Positions 17,067 to 25,523 are shown, counted from the stretch's first letter. The stretch is 64,000 nucleotides of DNA from Kribbella voronezhensis (GCF_004365175.1 NZ_SOCE01000001.1:4533403-4597402), one strand, 5' to 3'. Notes: a model not told the origin generated them from the letters alone. Program-made: numbers and translations.

Positions 17067-17090
17067 TCAACATTGACTAGTCAACGTTGA
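17067..17090. promoter_or_regulatory. PadR operator in front of the DrrAB-like operon
   Basis: A 24-bp inverted repeat with one mismatched pair, centred on the perfect palindrome TTGACTAGTCAA (17073-17084), flanked by TCAAC and GTTGA. It lies between the padR stop and the ABC ATPase start. Its symmetry fits a dimeric winged-helix repressor. Confidence 0.65.
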
Positions 17091-17116
17091 TTAAATCCCA
17101 CAGCAGTCCTGGAGTG

Positions 17117-17743
17117 TCAGGAGGGCGGCTCCGGGATGGTTTGCCAGTCTTCGAGCATCGCGGGGGTGGGTTGCCAGTCCGGGGGTTCGCCGGCGAAGGA
17201 GTAGGCGCCGCCTGCGACCCGGTCGTGGAAGGAGCGGGTCCACTCGAGTTCGCCGCGGTCGCGGGCGGTGGTGATGCGGAACATCTCGACCACGTGGTTC
17301 GGCGTACCGGGGTCTTCCTCGATCTGGCGTTCGGCGAAGGGCTCCGCCTTGGCGAGCTGCTCGAGCTGGACGATCCGCGACTCGAGTGCCGCCAGCACCT
17401 CGTCGCGCCGCAGCGACCACAGGAAGCTGAGCGCGGCCTGCATCTGGTCCGGCCGGAACCCGTCGACATTCCACAGCGACTTGCGCAGCAGCGTGAAGTA
17501 CTCCGCCTCGCCGTCCACGGTCAGCTTGTACGACGTACGCCCGGGTTTGTTGCCGGCGCCTTCTTCCAGCTCCAGCAGCAACCCGTGCTTGGCCAGCGTG
17601 CGCAACCCGGTGTAGATCGAACCGGGGTTGATGTTGGCCCACTCCTGGACGTTCCAGGTCAGCAGTTCGCGGCGCAACTGGTAGCCGTACGCCGGCTGGA
17701 AGATCCGGACGACCCCGAGCAGCAGCAACCGCGTGGTGGACAT
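17117..17743 (-). CDS. PadR family transcriptional regulator
   Basis: A 208-residue PadR-type regulator. The winged-helix domain covers about residues 1-85, with LLLLGVVRIFQPAYGYQLRR, the recognition segment INPGSIYTGLRTLAKHGLL and the wing GRTSYKLTVDGEAEY. The C-terminal alpha-helical dimerisation domain has ALSFLWSLRRDEVLAALESR. The ATG at 17743 gives the usual N-terminus; longer frames upstream are not conserved. It lies 68 bp upstream of, and on the same strand as, the DrrAB-like exporter, and the palindrome in that gap is its probable operator. PadR proteins next to DrrAB exporters usually repress them until a drug or ligand binds. Confidence 0.9.
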   Translation of the reverse strand: MSTTRLLLLGVVRIFQPAYGYQLRRELLTWNVQEWANINPGSIYTGLRTLAKHGLLLELEEGAGNKPGRTSYKLTVDGEAEYFTLLRKSLWNVDGFRPDQMQAALSFLWSLRRDEVLAALESRIVQLEQLAKAEPFAERQIEEDPGTPNHVVEMFRITTARDRGELEWTRSFHDRVAGGAYSFAGEPPDWQPTPAMLEDWQTIPEPPS

Positions 17744-17799
17744 GATCGCAGTGTAAATCGGCTGACCACGAGCCCGCGTCAGGCGTAACGTCCTTGCGC

Positions 17800-18633
17800 A
17801 TGGAGCTGCGTGTGACGACCGATCCGGCCGAATTCCAGGCGACCACCTTCGCCTTTCTGGCAAACGACCCGGTGCTGCACACGATCATCATGAGCAACGT
17901 CGCCGAACGCGCAGCGGGCACCTACCGCCGAGAAGACGGCGTCGGGCACTACGTCTCCGTCCACGACGACAGCGGCGCAGTGATCGGTGCCGCGATGCGT
18001 ACGGCGGGGCGCCCGGTCTACCTCGGCGCACTACCCGAGTCGCTGGCCGGCCCGGTGGCCGACGCCTACCTCGGCGTACTGACCGAGCTCAACGGTGTCG
18101 CAGGGGACCGCCCTGCCGCGACCGCCTTCGCGAACCGCTGGACCGATGCCCGCGACGTGACCGCCACCGAAGCCAAAGGCACCCGGCTGCACAAGCTCGG
18201 CGAGCTGACGAAGCTCGAGGCGACCGGTGGAAGCCCTCGGCCGATGACAGCGGACGACGTACAGCTGGCCGCTGAATGGGTGGCAGTCGACTTCCGCGAA
18301 GAGCTCGGCGGCGTCGATGTCGAGTGGGCCGAGCGCCACCTGAAGGACGGCACGCTGTGGTTCTGGGAGGTCGACGGTACGCCGGTGAGCATGGTCGGCC
18401 ACCACCTTCCACTGTTCGGCGTCTGCCGCGTGGGGCCGGTCTACACGCCCGTCGAGTTCCGCCGCAACGGGTACGCCGGTGCGCTGACCAGCCACGTCTC
18501 CGCCAGGATCCTTGCCGAAGGCAACCATGCCTGCCTGTACACCGACCTGGCCAACCCGACCTCGAACAAGATCTACTTCCAGATCGGCTACCGCCCTGTC
18601 GCCGACTTCGTCGACCTCGTCTTCACCGCGTGA
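17800..18633 (+). CDS. GNAT family N-acetyltransferase, first tandem copy
   Basis: A 277-residue protein: an N-terminal divergent domain and a C-terminal GNAT domain with VGPVYTPVEFRRNGYAGAL (acetyl-CoA motif A, about residues 211-229) and ANPTSNKIYFQIGYRPVADF (motif B). It is about 40% identical by eye to the next gene, with matching landmarks along its whole length, so the pair arose by tandem duplication. TAACGT ends 8 nt before the ATG and no ribosome site is visible, suggesting a leaderless start; TTG at 17794 is an alternative. Its stop overlaps the GTG of the second copy. The substrate is unknown. Confidence 0.87.
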   Translation: MELRVTTDPAEFQATTFAFLANDPVLHTIIMSNVAERAAGTYRREDGVGHYVSVHDDSGAVIGAAMRTAGRPVYLGALPESLAGPVADAYLGVLTELNGVAGDRPAATAFANRWTDARDVTATEAKGTRLHKLGELTKLEATGGSPRPMTADDVQLAAEWVAVDFREELGGVDVEWAERHLKDGTLWFWEVDGTPVSMVGHHLPLFGVCRVGPVYTPVEFRRNGYAGALTSHVSARILAEGNHACLYTDLANPTSNKIYFQIGYRPVADFVDLVFTA

Positions 18634-19469
18634 GTACGACGGTGCGCCCGACCGGCGACCCGGTCGAGTTCAAAGCCACGGTTTTTCCCTTCCTGCAAAA
18701 GGATCCGGTCCTCAACACCGCTCTGCTGAGCAATGTCGAGGGCCGGATCCAGGGCATCATGCACGACCCCGAGCCGCCGTTGTTCGTGTCGCTCCACGAC
18801 GGCGACGAGGTCGTCGGCGCAGTCGTCAGTACTGCGTTGCGCGGCATCATCCTGGGCGCCCTCGCCGACGACCTGGTCCCGCCACTCGTCGACGTACTGG
18901 CCGACCTGGTCCCTGGAGCAGACTCGGTGGAAGGTACGCCGACCGCGGCACACCTCTTCGCCGAACTGTTCACCGCCCGCGTCGGCAAGAGTTTCCGTGA
19001 GCTCCGTGGCCTGCGATTGCACCAGCTCATCACCTTCGCTGAACAGAAGGCGGCCGGCACTCCCAGGCTGGCAACCGAGGCGGACCTCGAGGTCGCGGCC
19101 GAACTGTTCCACGGCTACAGCGTCGAACTCGGACACGACTCGACGCCGGCCACCGCGGACGACTGGCTCCGAGGCAGGATCGCCCTCGAACGGGTCTGGC
19201 TCTCGGAGGACCGTGACCGCGTGGTGAGCCTGGTCGGCCGGAACGCCACGATCTTCGGCGCGACCCGGGTCGGCCCGGTCTACACGCCACCGGAGTACCG
19301 CGGCCACGGCTACGCGAGCGCCTTGACCGCTCACGTCACTGACCAGATCCTCGCCACCGGCTCGAAGGCCTGCCTCTTCACCGACCGCGCCAACCCCACC
19401 TCGAACAAGATCTACGCCACCATCGGCTACCGCCCCATCGCCGACTTCGTGGGTCTCTCCTTCACCTGA
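18630..19469 (+). CDS. GNAT family N-acetyltransferase, second tandem copy
   Basis: A 279-residue paralogue of the preceding gene. Shared landmarks include DPVEFKATVFPFLQKDPVLN against DPAEFQATTFAFLANDPVLH at the N-terminus, VGPVYTPPEYRGHGYASAL in the CoA-binding motif, and ANPTSNKIYATIGYRPIADF near the end. The GTG start at 18630 overlaps the first gene's TGA; the open frame extends back to 18276 but that part is out of register with conservation. The two proteins are probably co-translated and may act as a heterodimer or on related substrates (inference). The gene ends 19 bp before the convergent response regulator. Confidence 0.87.
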   Translation: MSTTVRPTGDPVEFKATVFPFLQKDPVLNTALLSNVEGRIQGIMHDPEPPLFVSLHDGDEVVGAVVSTALRGIILGALADDLVPPLVDVLADLVPGADSVEGTPTAAHLFAELFTARVGKSFRELRGLRLHQLITFAEQKAAGTPRLATEADLEVAAELFHGYSVELGHDSTPATADDWLRGRIALERVWLSEDRDRVVSLVGRNATIFGATRVGPVYTPPEYRGHGYASALTAHVTDQILATGSKACLFTDRANPTSNKIYATIGYRPIADFVGLSFT

Positions 19470-19488
19470 TGCCGACCCACCGGACGGC

Positions 19489-20109
19489 CTAGATCCAGCC
19501 GTGGGTGCGAGCGATCCGGGCGGCCTCGTGGCGGTTCGACGTACCGAGTTTGGCGCCCGCCGAGGAGAGGTAGTTGCGGACGGTGCCGGGGGAGAGAGCG
19601 GCCCGCTGGGCGATCTCCTCGATCGGGGCGCCGCCGGCGGCGAGTTCCAGGACATCGGCCTCGCGGGCGGTCAGCGGGTTGTCGCCGGCGCTGATGGCTT
19701 CGGCGGCGAGTTCGGGATCGACGTACCGCCCACCGGCGTGGATGGTCCGGATGACCTCGGCGAGCACCTCGGCCGACACCGTCTTGGGCAGGAATCCGCG
19801 GACGCCGGCGGCCAGCGCCTGCTTGAGATGGCCGGGCCGTCCGTGGCCGGTGACGATCAGGCTGGCGCACTCGGGCACGTCGTTCCGCAGGACGTCGGCC
19901 ACGCCGATCCCGCCGAGGCCGCCGGTCGGCAGGCTCGGCATCTGCAGGTCGAGGACGGCCACGTCGGGGCGGTGGTGGCGTGCCATCGCCAGCGCCTCGT
20001 CGGCCGAGGCGGCCTGCGCGACCACGGTCAGGTCGTCCTCCAGCGAGAGCAGCGCGGCGAGCGCAGTACGGATGAGGTTCTCGTCGTCGGCGAGCAGGAG
20101 CCGGATCAT
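19489..20109 (-). CDS. NarL/LuxR family response regulator (DesR-like)
   Basis: A 206-residue response regulator. The receiver domain occupies about residues 1-120, with the acidic pocket LLLADDENLIRTAL, the phospho-acceptor Asp in VAVLDLQMPSL, and conserved Thr and Lys in LIVTGHG and GFLPKTV. A LuxR-type helix-turn-helix follows (NPLTAREADVLELAAG and LSPGTVRNYLSSAGAKLG). After the phospho-Asp there is a small Gly-rich insertion (PTGGLGGIGV). It is the last gene of an operon of ABC ATPase, permease, histidine kinase and regulator, overlapping the kinase by 4 bases. The expected target is the promoter of this operon. Confidence 0.92.
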   Translation of the reverse strand: MIRLLLADDENLIRTALAALLSLEDDLTVVAQAASADEALAMARHHRPDVAVLDLQMPSLPTGGLGGIGVADVLRNDVPECASLIVTGHGRPGHLKQALAAGVRGFLPKTVSAEVLAEVIRTIHAGGRYVDPELAAEAISAGDNPLTAREADVLELAAGGAPIEEIAQRAALSPGTVRNYLSSAGAKLGTSNRHEAARIARTHGWI

Positions 20110-21245
20110 GCTGTCGGCAACTGTGCTTGGAGAAGGAACCGGCCACCTGGTCGCGGCTCGGCGGTCAGCGTGCCGCCGACCTCGGCAAGGCGTTCGCGCA
20201 GACCGACCAGACCGTTGCCTGGCCCCAGGGCGGGTCGGGCAGACCGTACGCCGTCGTTCTCCATTCGGAGTACGACGTTCTGCCCGCCGGCGTCCAGTTC
20301 GATTTTGCAGGTGGTCGCGTCGCTGTGGTGGATGACGTTCGTGGTGGCTTCGCGGACCACCCAGGCCAGCGCGACCTGGGTCGTGTCCGGCAGGTTCGCG
20401 ACGTCGCCGATGACGCGGCAGTTGATGCCCGCGGACCGCAGTACGGACTGTGCTCCGGCCAGTTCAGAGCTGAGATCCGTACTCCGGTACGCGTCGACCA
20501 CTGCGCGCATCTCCCGGAGGGACTCGTGGGCGATCCGGCGGACCGCGAGCATCTGCTCGGCCGCGTCCTCGTCGCCTCGCTCGGCCAGCCGGGCTGCCAG
20601 TTCGCTCTGGACTGCCACCAGCGACAGATTGCGGCCGAGGGTGTCGTGCAGATCGCGGGAGAACCGCAGCCGTTCCTCGGCGACTGCGAGCTGGGTCGAG
20701 ATCGCGCGGGAACGGTCGAGTTCCCAGCCCATCCCGAGCATCCAGGCAGAGAGGCGGCCGGTGAGGGCCGCGATGCCAACGCCGTACACGTAGACGAACG
20801 CTGCCGCTGTGTCCTCGAGGAGACCTGCCATGACTGCGCCGACGGCGACCAGGCCGACGTACAGCATGAACGGCCGAAGCGGCGAGAGCGCCAACGTCAG
20901 CAACCCACCGAACAACAGAAGTGCCACAGCGTGCTCGGGGAAGACCGCGACGCCGAGAACGGTCAGGCCGACGGCTGTGGCCAGCAGACGCTTGCTGGGG
21001 CCTTGGCGATGCAGGTAGGCGCTGAGCGTTGCTCGCATCAGTAGCAGGGCCACGACGGTGTACGGCACTGACAGCAGCACGAACAGGGCAGTGCGAAGTC
21101 CGGAGGTCGACCGGCTGTCGCTGAAGGCGATCAGCAAGGCGTAGAGGGGAGCGGCGCCGATCACGAAGTACAGCGGCCAGCGCAGGCTGATGTCGAAGCG
21201 CTCAGCCCTGCTGCGCCTACTCCACCACCCTGAGACGGACACCAT
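20106..21245 (-). CDS. Sensor histidine kinase, HisKA_3 type (DesK-like)
   Basis: A 379-residue kinase. About five or six membrane helices in residues 20-170 form a sensor without a large extracellular domain. The dimerisation helix carries the phospho-His in RFSRDLHDTLGRNLSLV (about residues 193-209). The HATPase domain has the N box VVREATTNVIHHSDA and the G box GNGLVGLRERLAEVGG. DesK-type kinases sense membrane or envelope state. Co-transcription with an ABC exporter suggests a sense-and-pump module similar to those for membrane-active compounds (inference). Confidence 0.92.
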   Translation of the reverse strand: MVSVSGWWSRRSRAERFDISLRWPLYFVIGAAPLYALLIAFSDSRSTSGLRTALFVLLSVPYTVVALLLMRATLSAYLHRQGPSKRLLATAVGLTVLGVAVFPEHAVALLLFGGLLTLALSPLRPFMLYVGLVAVGAVMAGLLEDTAAAFVYVYGVGIAALTGRLSAWMLGMGWELDRSRAISTQLAVAEERLRFSRDLHDTLGRNLSLVAVQSELAARLAERGDEDAAEQMLAVRRIAHESLREMRAVVDAYRSTDLSSELAGAQSVLRSAGINCRVIGDVANLPDTTQVALAWVVREATTNVIHHSDATTCKIELDAGGQNVVLRMENDGVRSARPALGPGNGLVGLRERLAEVGGTLTAEPRPGGRFLLQAQLPTA

Positions 21246-21265
21246 GAGGTCAGCCTGTCATGGGG

Positions 21266-22105
21266 TCATCGCCGGGGCTCCCAGCGGAACCAGCGGCGAG
21301 TCGCCAGGCCGCCGAGGACTATCCACCCGAACAGAACGAGAACACTCGGTACTGCGGTTGCAAAGGAGCTCGCGAAGCCGACTGTGTGCCCGTCCGTGGT
21401 GGTGCCCGACAGGCCGAGCCGCAGTAGGTCCACTACCGGGGTGAGTGGGAGCAGACGGCTCAGCTGCTCGAGTGGGTGAGGCAGGTCGGACAGCGGGAAG
21501 TAGAGGCCGCTCAGAGTGAGCGGGATGACCAGCATCGGAGTGGTGGTCACCTGGGCAAGCTCTACGGTCGGGGTCAGAGCTGTGCTCGCTGCGGCCAGGA
21601 GCACGAACACCGCCGTGCCCAGGAAGATCGCGGTGATCACCAGTAAGAAGTTGACCGGTGCGGTGACGTCGAACAGCGCGGCGGCGATGACAGTGGTCAG
21701 TACGATTTGCGCCCACGCGACTGCCACTGCGGGCGTTGCTGTACCGGCGAGGAGTTCGAAGTCGGTCGGCTCGCCGGTGCGCAGGCGTTTGAGTACCAGC
21801 TCCTCCCTCCGGGCGACGAGCGTTGTCACCAGGTGGTAGTAGACGAACAGGTTCAGCGACACGGCTGTCACCGCTGTGATCACAGCAGCCCCGGTGCTGC
21901 TCCCGATCGCCCCAGCCAGCTCAGGTGACGTCGGAACTGCCAGTACCGTGCCTAGCGGCAAGGCCAGCGCGATCACGACGGCCAGCCCGTTGCGTCGCAG
22001 TAGCAGGCCCTCCGCGCGGCCCAGCGCGGCGATCCTTCGGAGACCGGCCGAAACCGACCTGCGCCAGGGTGCCACTCCGGCCGGCTCTGATGCTGCCGCC
22101 GTCAT
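21266..22105 (-). CDS. ABC-2 type transporter permease
   Basis: A 279-residue integral membrane protein with six helices. Its middle part includes VVITAIFLGTAVFVLLAAA, and its end has the ABC-2 layout seen in LPHPLEQLSRLLPLTPVVDL. It is the membrane half of the exporter whose ATPase overlaps it by 4 bases upstream. The histidine kinase follows after 20 bp. The substrate is unknown; related actinobacterial modules of this order pump antibiotics or lipids. Confidence 0.87.
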   Translation of the reverse strand: MTAAASEPAGVAPWRRSVSAGLRRIAALGRAEGLLLRRNGLAVVIALALPLGTVLAVPTSPELAGAIGSSTGAAVITAVTAVSLNLFVYYHLVTTLVARREELVLKRLRTGEPTDFELLAGTATPAVAVAWAQIVLTTVIAAALFDVTAPVNFLLVITAIFLGTAVFVLLAAASTALTPTVELAQVTTTPMLVIPLTLSGLYFPLSDLPHPLEQLSRLLPLTPVVDLLRLGLSGTTTDGHTVGFASSFATAVPSVLVLFGWIVLGGLATRRWFRWEPRR

Positions 22106-23028
22106 GCCGCTACCTCCTGGCCGTCACCGGACTCGGCGATGGCGAGGAACGCTTCCTCGAGTGAGGCCGGGCGCGCGGTGAGATCGTGCAGCTTGAGGCC
22201 TTCGCTGCCTGCCCACCGCAGTACGGATTCGAGGGTCTGCTGGAGATCCTCTGTGGTGAGGACGGCCTGGCTTCCGTCGACGGTGACGGTGGCGCCCGCG
22301 AGTTCCGGGAACGGCGTACCGGTGGGCAGGCTGAAAGTGATCCGGGCCGGTCTGGTCGCCGCGATCTCGGTCGGGGTGCCCAGGGCAACGATGCGGCCGC
22401 GGTGCAGGATCGCCAGCCGGTCGGCCAGTTCGGCGGCCTCGGCGAGATAGTGGGTGGTCAGCAGAATCGTCGTACCGGTGGCCAGCAGGCGATCGATCAG
22501 GTGCCAGACGTGCCGCCTGCTCTGGGGATCGAGGCCTGCGGTGGGTTCGTCCAGGAACAGCACTTCCGGCTGTCCCATGATCGCGAGCGCCAGGCCGAGC
22601 TTCTTCCGTTCACCGCCCGACAGCTGCCGGACGCGGACCCGCTCGCGGCCGGTCAGGCCGGCTTGGTCGAGGGCGTCCCCGACCGGACGCGGCCTCGACA
22701 CCGTACGGGCCCAGGTGGTCGCGGTCTCGCCGACTGTCAGGTCCATCGGAAAGCCGGCATCCTGGAGCAGGATGCCGACCCTCGATCGGACGAATCGCCT
22801 TTCCCGGAAGGGATCCCGGCCCAGCAGTCGAACCGACCCGGAGGTCGGCGCGGCCAGCCCTTCGAGCACTTCCAGGGTCGACGTCTTACCGGCGCCGTTG
22901 GTGCCGAGCAACGCGAACAGTTCACCTCGCCGGACCGACAGGTCAACCCCGCGGACGGCGTCGAACCCGGTCCTGCCACCGTAGCGGCGGGTCAACCGCT
23001 CGGCCCTGATCACCGCTGAATCGTCCAT
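22102..23028 (-). CDS. ABC transporter ATP-binding protein
   Basis: A 308-residue ABC ATPase. Walker A is LLGTNGAGKTSTLEVLEG (about residues 36-53), the signature is QLSGGERKKLGLALAIMG, Walker B is VLFLDEPTAGLDPQSRRH, and the H-loop is ILLTTHYLAEAAELADR. First gene of the exporter plus two-component operon running to 19489. I used the ATG at 23028; a GTG two codons upstream is possible. An inverted repeat, GTCACCA-GTAG-TGGTGAC, lies 45-62 bp upstream and is a candidate binding site for the operon's own response regulator. Confidence 0.9.
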   Translation of the reverse strand: MDDSAVIRAERLTRRYGGRTGFDAVRGVDLSVRRGELFALLGTNGAGKTSTLEVLEGLAAPTSGSVRLLGRDPFRERRFVRSRVGILLQDAGFPMDLTVGETATTWARTVSRPRPVGDALDQAGLTGRERVRVRQLSGGERKKLGLALAIMGQPEVLFLDEPTAGLDPQSRRHVWHLIDRLLATGTTILLTTHYLAEAAELADRLAILHRGRIVALGTPTEIAATRPARITFSLPTGTPFPELAGATVTVDGSQAVLTTEDLQQTLESVLRWAGSEGLKLHDLTARPASLEEAFLAIAESGDGQEVAA

Positions 23029-23072
23029 ACCCACCAGCCTGCGGGCACCGCGCCTTCGCGAGGCGTGAACCC

Positions 23073-23090
23073 GTCACCAGTAGTGGTGAC
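23073..23090. promoter_or_regulatory. Inverted repeat upstream of the ABC/two-component operon
   Basis: GTCACCA, GTAG, TGGTGAC: seven perfect pairs, about 45 bp before the first start codon. A candidate operator for the DesR-like regulator. Confidence 0.45.
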
Positions 23091-23160
23091 AAATGTCAGT
23101 TGCCAGGCTTCACGGTGCCCTTCTGAGCGATCTCCAGCACGCGGCACAACTATTCAGTGT

Positions 23161-23613
23161 GCGACGTAGGAGCTCGCGGGTGCGCGGATCGAGGGGCAGC
23201 GGGGAGGTGGGTTGCGCGAGGTTTTCTGCGTGCGACGGGGGAGCGCGCGTGTGCGCGGGTTCAGGGTCAGCTGGGAGGTGGGTTGGGCGAGGTTTTCTGC
23301 GTACGACGGGGGAGCGCGCGTGTGTGCGGGTTCAGGGTCAGCTGGGAGGTGGGGTCGGCGGTACGACGCTTTCAGCGGGCGACGCAAGAGCGCGCGTTCC
23401 CGAGGGTCTGGGGGGCACCTGAAAGCGGCTCGGCGGCACAACGTATTCAGCGTGCGACGCAGGAGCGCGCGTCTGCCGGGCGACCGGGCTGCTTGGGGGA
23501 CGAGCCCCTGGGGACAACGCATTTGAGCGGGCGACGGAGGAGCCCGCGACCCGGGTGGGTGGGAGCTGGAGTCGAGGGAGCGACGTAGGAGCGAACGGAG
23601 GCGACCGCGTGGG
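23161..23613 (-). repeat. Tandem array of the dispersed GCTCCTNCGTCGC repeat, seven units
   Basis: Unit cores (GCGACGNAGGAGC on the + strand) begin at 23161, 23232, 23303, 23379, 23454, 23531 and 23580, giving a period of 71-77 bp and a last step of 49 bp. The second and third units are nearly identical over about 70 bp (GCGCGCGTGTGCGCGGGTTC, then AGGGTCAGCTGGGAGGTG); the others are more diverged. On the - strand the array starts with CCCACGCGG 2 nt after the MBL hydrolase stop. Several frames are open across it because it is stop-poor, but none resembles a protein. The remaining bases from 23035 to 23160 hold only the operon's promoter region. Confidence 0.85.
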
Positions 23614-23615
23614 GG

Positions 23616-24248
23616 TTAGTTGATCTCGACCGACTCGGCCGGCTTGAGAGCGACGTACGGTTTGTTGCCCTGGGTGCCTATCCAGCGTTCGCCCATGGTG
23701 AGGCCGATCTCGCTGAGGAGGGCGTCGTGGATGCCGATGGTCTGCTTTGCGCCGACCTCGCGGACGTAGTCGATCGCGTTCGGGAGGGAGAACCACGGGC
23801 CGGAGATCGGGACGAGGTTGGTGTGGACCTCGCGGTCGGGCTTGGTGAAGGAGTCGCCGGGGTGGTAGACGGCGTCCTCGATCAGGTAGCCGACGTTCTG
23901 GCACGGAACGCCCAGCTCCGGCAGGATGATCGCGTGGTCGTTGCCGTAGGCACTGATCTGGAACCCGGCCGCCTCGAACGACTCTCCACCCGAGACCACC
24001 GTCACCCGATCGCCGAGCTCCGCGCCGTCCTTGGAAAGCTCCGCGGCGACACCGGCGTTCGTCCAGATCGGCACGTCCAACGCCCGGACGCGGTCGGCGT
24101 CGAGGTGGTCGAAGTGCTCGTGGGTGACCAGGATCGCGTCGATGCCCTCGAACGCCTCGTCCTCGGCCCAGATGCCCGGATCGACCAGCAAGTCCTTGCC
24201 GTCCTTGGAGAGCCGGACGCAAGCGTGCTTGTACTTCGTGAGCTTCAT
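23616..24248 (-). CDS. MBL fold metal-dependent hydrolase (UlaG-like)
   Basis: A 210-residue metallo-beta-lactamase-fold protein. The metal motif is VTHEHFDHLD (about residues 39-48), followed by the later His of the YHPGDSF loop (about residue 133) and IGIHDALLSEIG near the end. Such small proteins resemble UlaG-type lactonases or phosphodiesterases and the YtnP/YhfI group; the substrate is unknown. It lies 3 bp after menF on the same strand, so it is probably co-transcribed with it. A role in menaquinone metabolism, for instance thioester or lactone hydrolysis, would be speculative. The dispersed repeat array begins directly after its stop. Confidence 0.85.
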   Translation of the reverse strand: MKLTKYKHACVRLSKDGKDLLVDPGIWAEDEAFEGIDAILVTHEHFDHLDADRVRALDVPIWTNAGVAAELSKDGAELGDRVTVVSGGESFEAAGFQISAYGNDHAIILPELGVPCQNVGYLIEDAVYHPGDSFTKPDREVHTNLVPISGPWFSLPNAIDYVREVGAKQTIGIHDALLSEIGLTMGERWIGTQGNKPYVALKPAESVEIN

Positions 24249-24251
24249 GAG

Positions 24252-25523
24252 TCAGTCCCCCAGTGCGTCGCGCATCGGAACCAGTTTGGCGATCGTCTCG
24301 GCGAGTTCGGCCTCGGGGTCGGAACCGGCGACGATGCCGGCGCCGGCGAAGATCCGCATCCGGGTCGGGTCGGCGGGGTCCGCCTGGCCGCAGCGCAGCG
24401 CGATGCACCACTCGCCGTCGCCGCCGGCGTCCATCCAGCCGACCGGTCCGGAGAAGCGGCCGCGCGACATCCCCTCGATCTTGCCGATCAGGTCGCGCGC
24501 GGTGTCGGTCGGCGTACCGCAGATCGCGGCCGACGGGTGCAGTGCAGCGGCAAGCCCGAGCGCAGAGGCGCCGTTCGCGGCAACCCCGGCGACGTCCGAA
24601 GCGAGATGCATCACATTCGGCAGGTGCAGCACGAACGGGGTCTCGGGCACGTTCATCGACTTGCAGTGTGGCTTCAAGGCGTCGGCGACGGACCGTACGG
24701 CGTACTCGTGCTCCTCCAGGTCCTTGCTCGACCGGGCCAGTGACGCGGCCAGCGCCAGGTCGTGCGCGTCGTCACCGGTACGCCGGATGGTGCCGGCCAG
24801 GACGCGCGAGGTGATCAGGCCCTTCTCGCGCCGGACCAGCAGTTCGGGGGTGGCGCCGATCAGGCCGTCGACGGAGAACGTCCAGCAGTTCGGGTACGCC
24901 GCGGCGAGGCGGCGCAACGGCCAGCGCAGGTCGATCGGTTTCTCGGCGAGCGCGATCAGGTCGCGGGCCAGCACCACCTTGTCGAGCGCGCCGGTGGTGA
25001 TCCGGCTCACCGCGTCGGCGACGATCCCGGACCATTCGGTACCCGATCGCGAGCCGTCGGCGAAGGCGACGAGGCCGACCGGATCCGGCTCGTGCGTGGT
25101 CAGTGAAGGCGGAGCGGCCAGTGAGCTGGCCGGTGAGATCGTGGTCACCCAGGTGGTGCTGCCGCGGCGGCCGACGATCACTTCGGGGACGACGAGTTCG
25201 CTGGGATCGTCGTCGGTGAAGCCGAACGAACCGAAGCAGAGCAGGCCGGAACCCGGTACGCCGACCTCGTCGCGGATCACCGCGTGGCCGACCAGTTCCT
25301 GCCACCAGGACTGGGCCTGGGCGAATCGGTTGCTACCGGCAACGTCCAGTCGCGCGGCCACGCCCCAGCCGACGTGACCGTCGCCGCGGCGTACCCAGGC
25401 CAGGCCGCCCTCGTCGGGCAAGTGGTCCATCAACCGGTCCGCGACGCCGTCGGCCGGCTGACTGCGGACCACCAGCTGCGGTGCCGGGAGACGGCCGGGT
25501 GGAACCGGGTCAGACAAACTCAC
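24252..25523 (-). CDS. menF: Isochorismate synthase
   Basis: A 423-residue chorismate-utilising enzyme that makes isochorismate for MenD. The C-terminal chorismate-binding domain has the conserved ALHPSAAICGTPTDTARDLI, GRFSGPVGWMDAGGDGEW and RIFAGAGIVAGSDPEAELAE blocks. The base lysine sits in DKVVLARD. I call it MenF rather than a siderophore isochorismate synthase (EntC/DhbC type) because menG is divergent only 142 bp away and the other men genes are near. It is transcribed with the downstream MBL gene. Confidence 0.9.
   Translation of the reverse strand: MSLSDPVPPGRLPAPQLVVRSQPADGVADRLMDHLPDEGGLAWVRRGDGHVGWGVAARLDVAGSNRFAQAQSWWQELVGHAVIRDEVGVPGSGLLCFGSFGFTDDDPSELVVPEVIVGRRGSTTWVTTISPASSLAAPPSLTTHEPDPVGLVAFADGSRSGTEWSGIVADAVSRITTGALDKVVLARDLIALAEKPIDLRWPLRRLAAAYPNCWTFSVDGLIGATPELLVRREKGLITSRVLAGTIRRTGDDAHDLALAASLARSSKDLEEHEYAVRSVADALKPHCKSMNVPETPFVLHLPNVMHLASDVAGVAANGASALGLAAALHPSAAICGTPTDTARDLIGKIEGMSRGRFSGPVGWMDAGGDGEWCIALRCGQADPADPTRMRIFAGAGIVAGSDPEAELAETIAKLVPMRDALGD

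Noticed and set aside
23154..23588. Open frames on both strands in the repeat array, encoding repetitive Arg/Pro-rich proteins
   Set aside because: They arise from stop-poor GC-rich repeats; they are open in several frames at once and have no ribosome site or family match.
23161..23613. Possible CRISPR array
   Set aside because: The period is regular, but the units are diverged over their whole length, there are no identical short repeats with unique spacers, and no cas genes are nearby.
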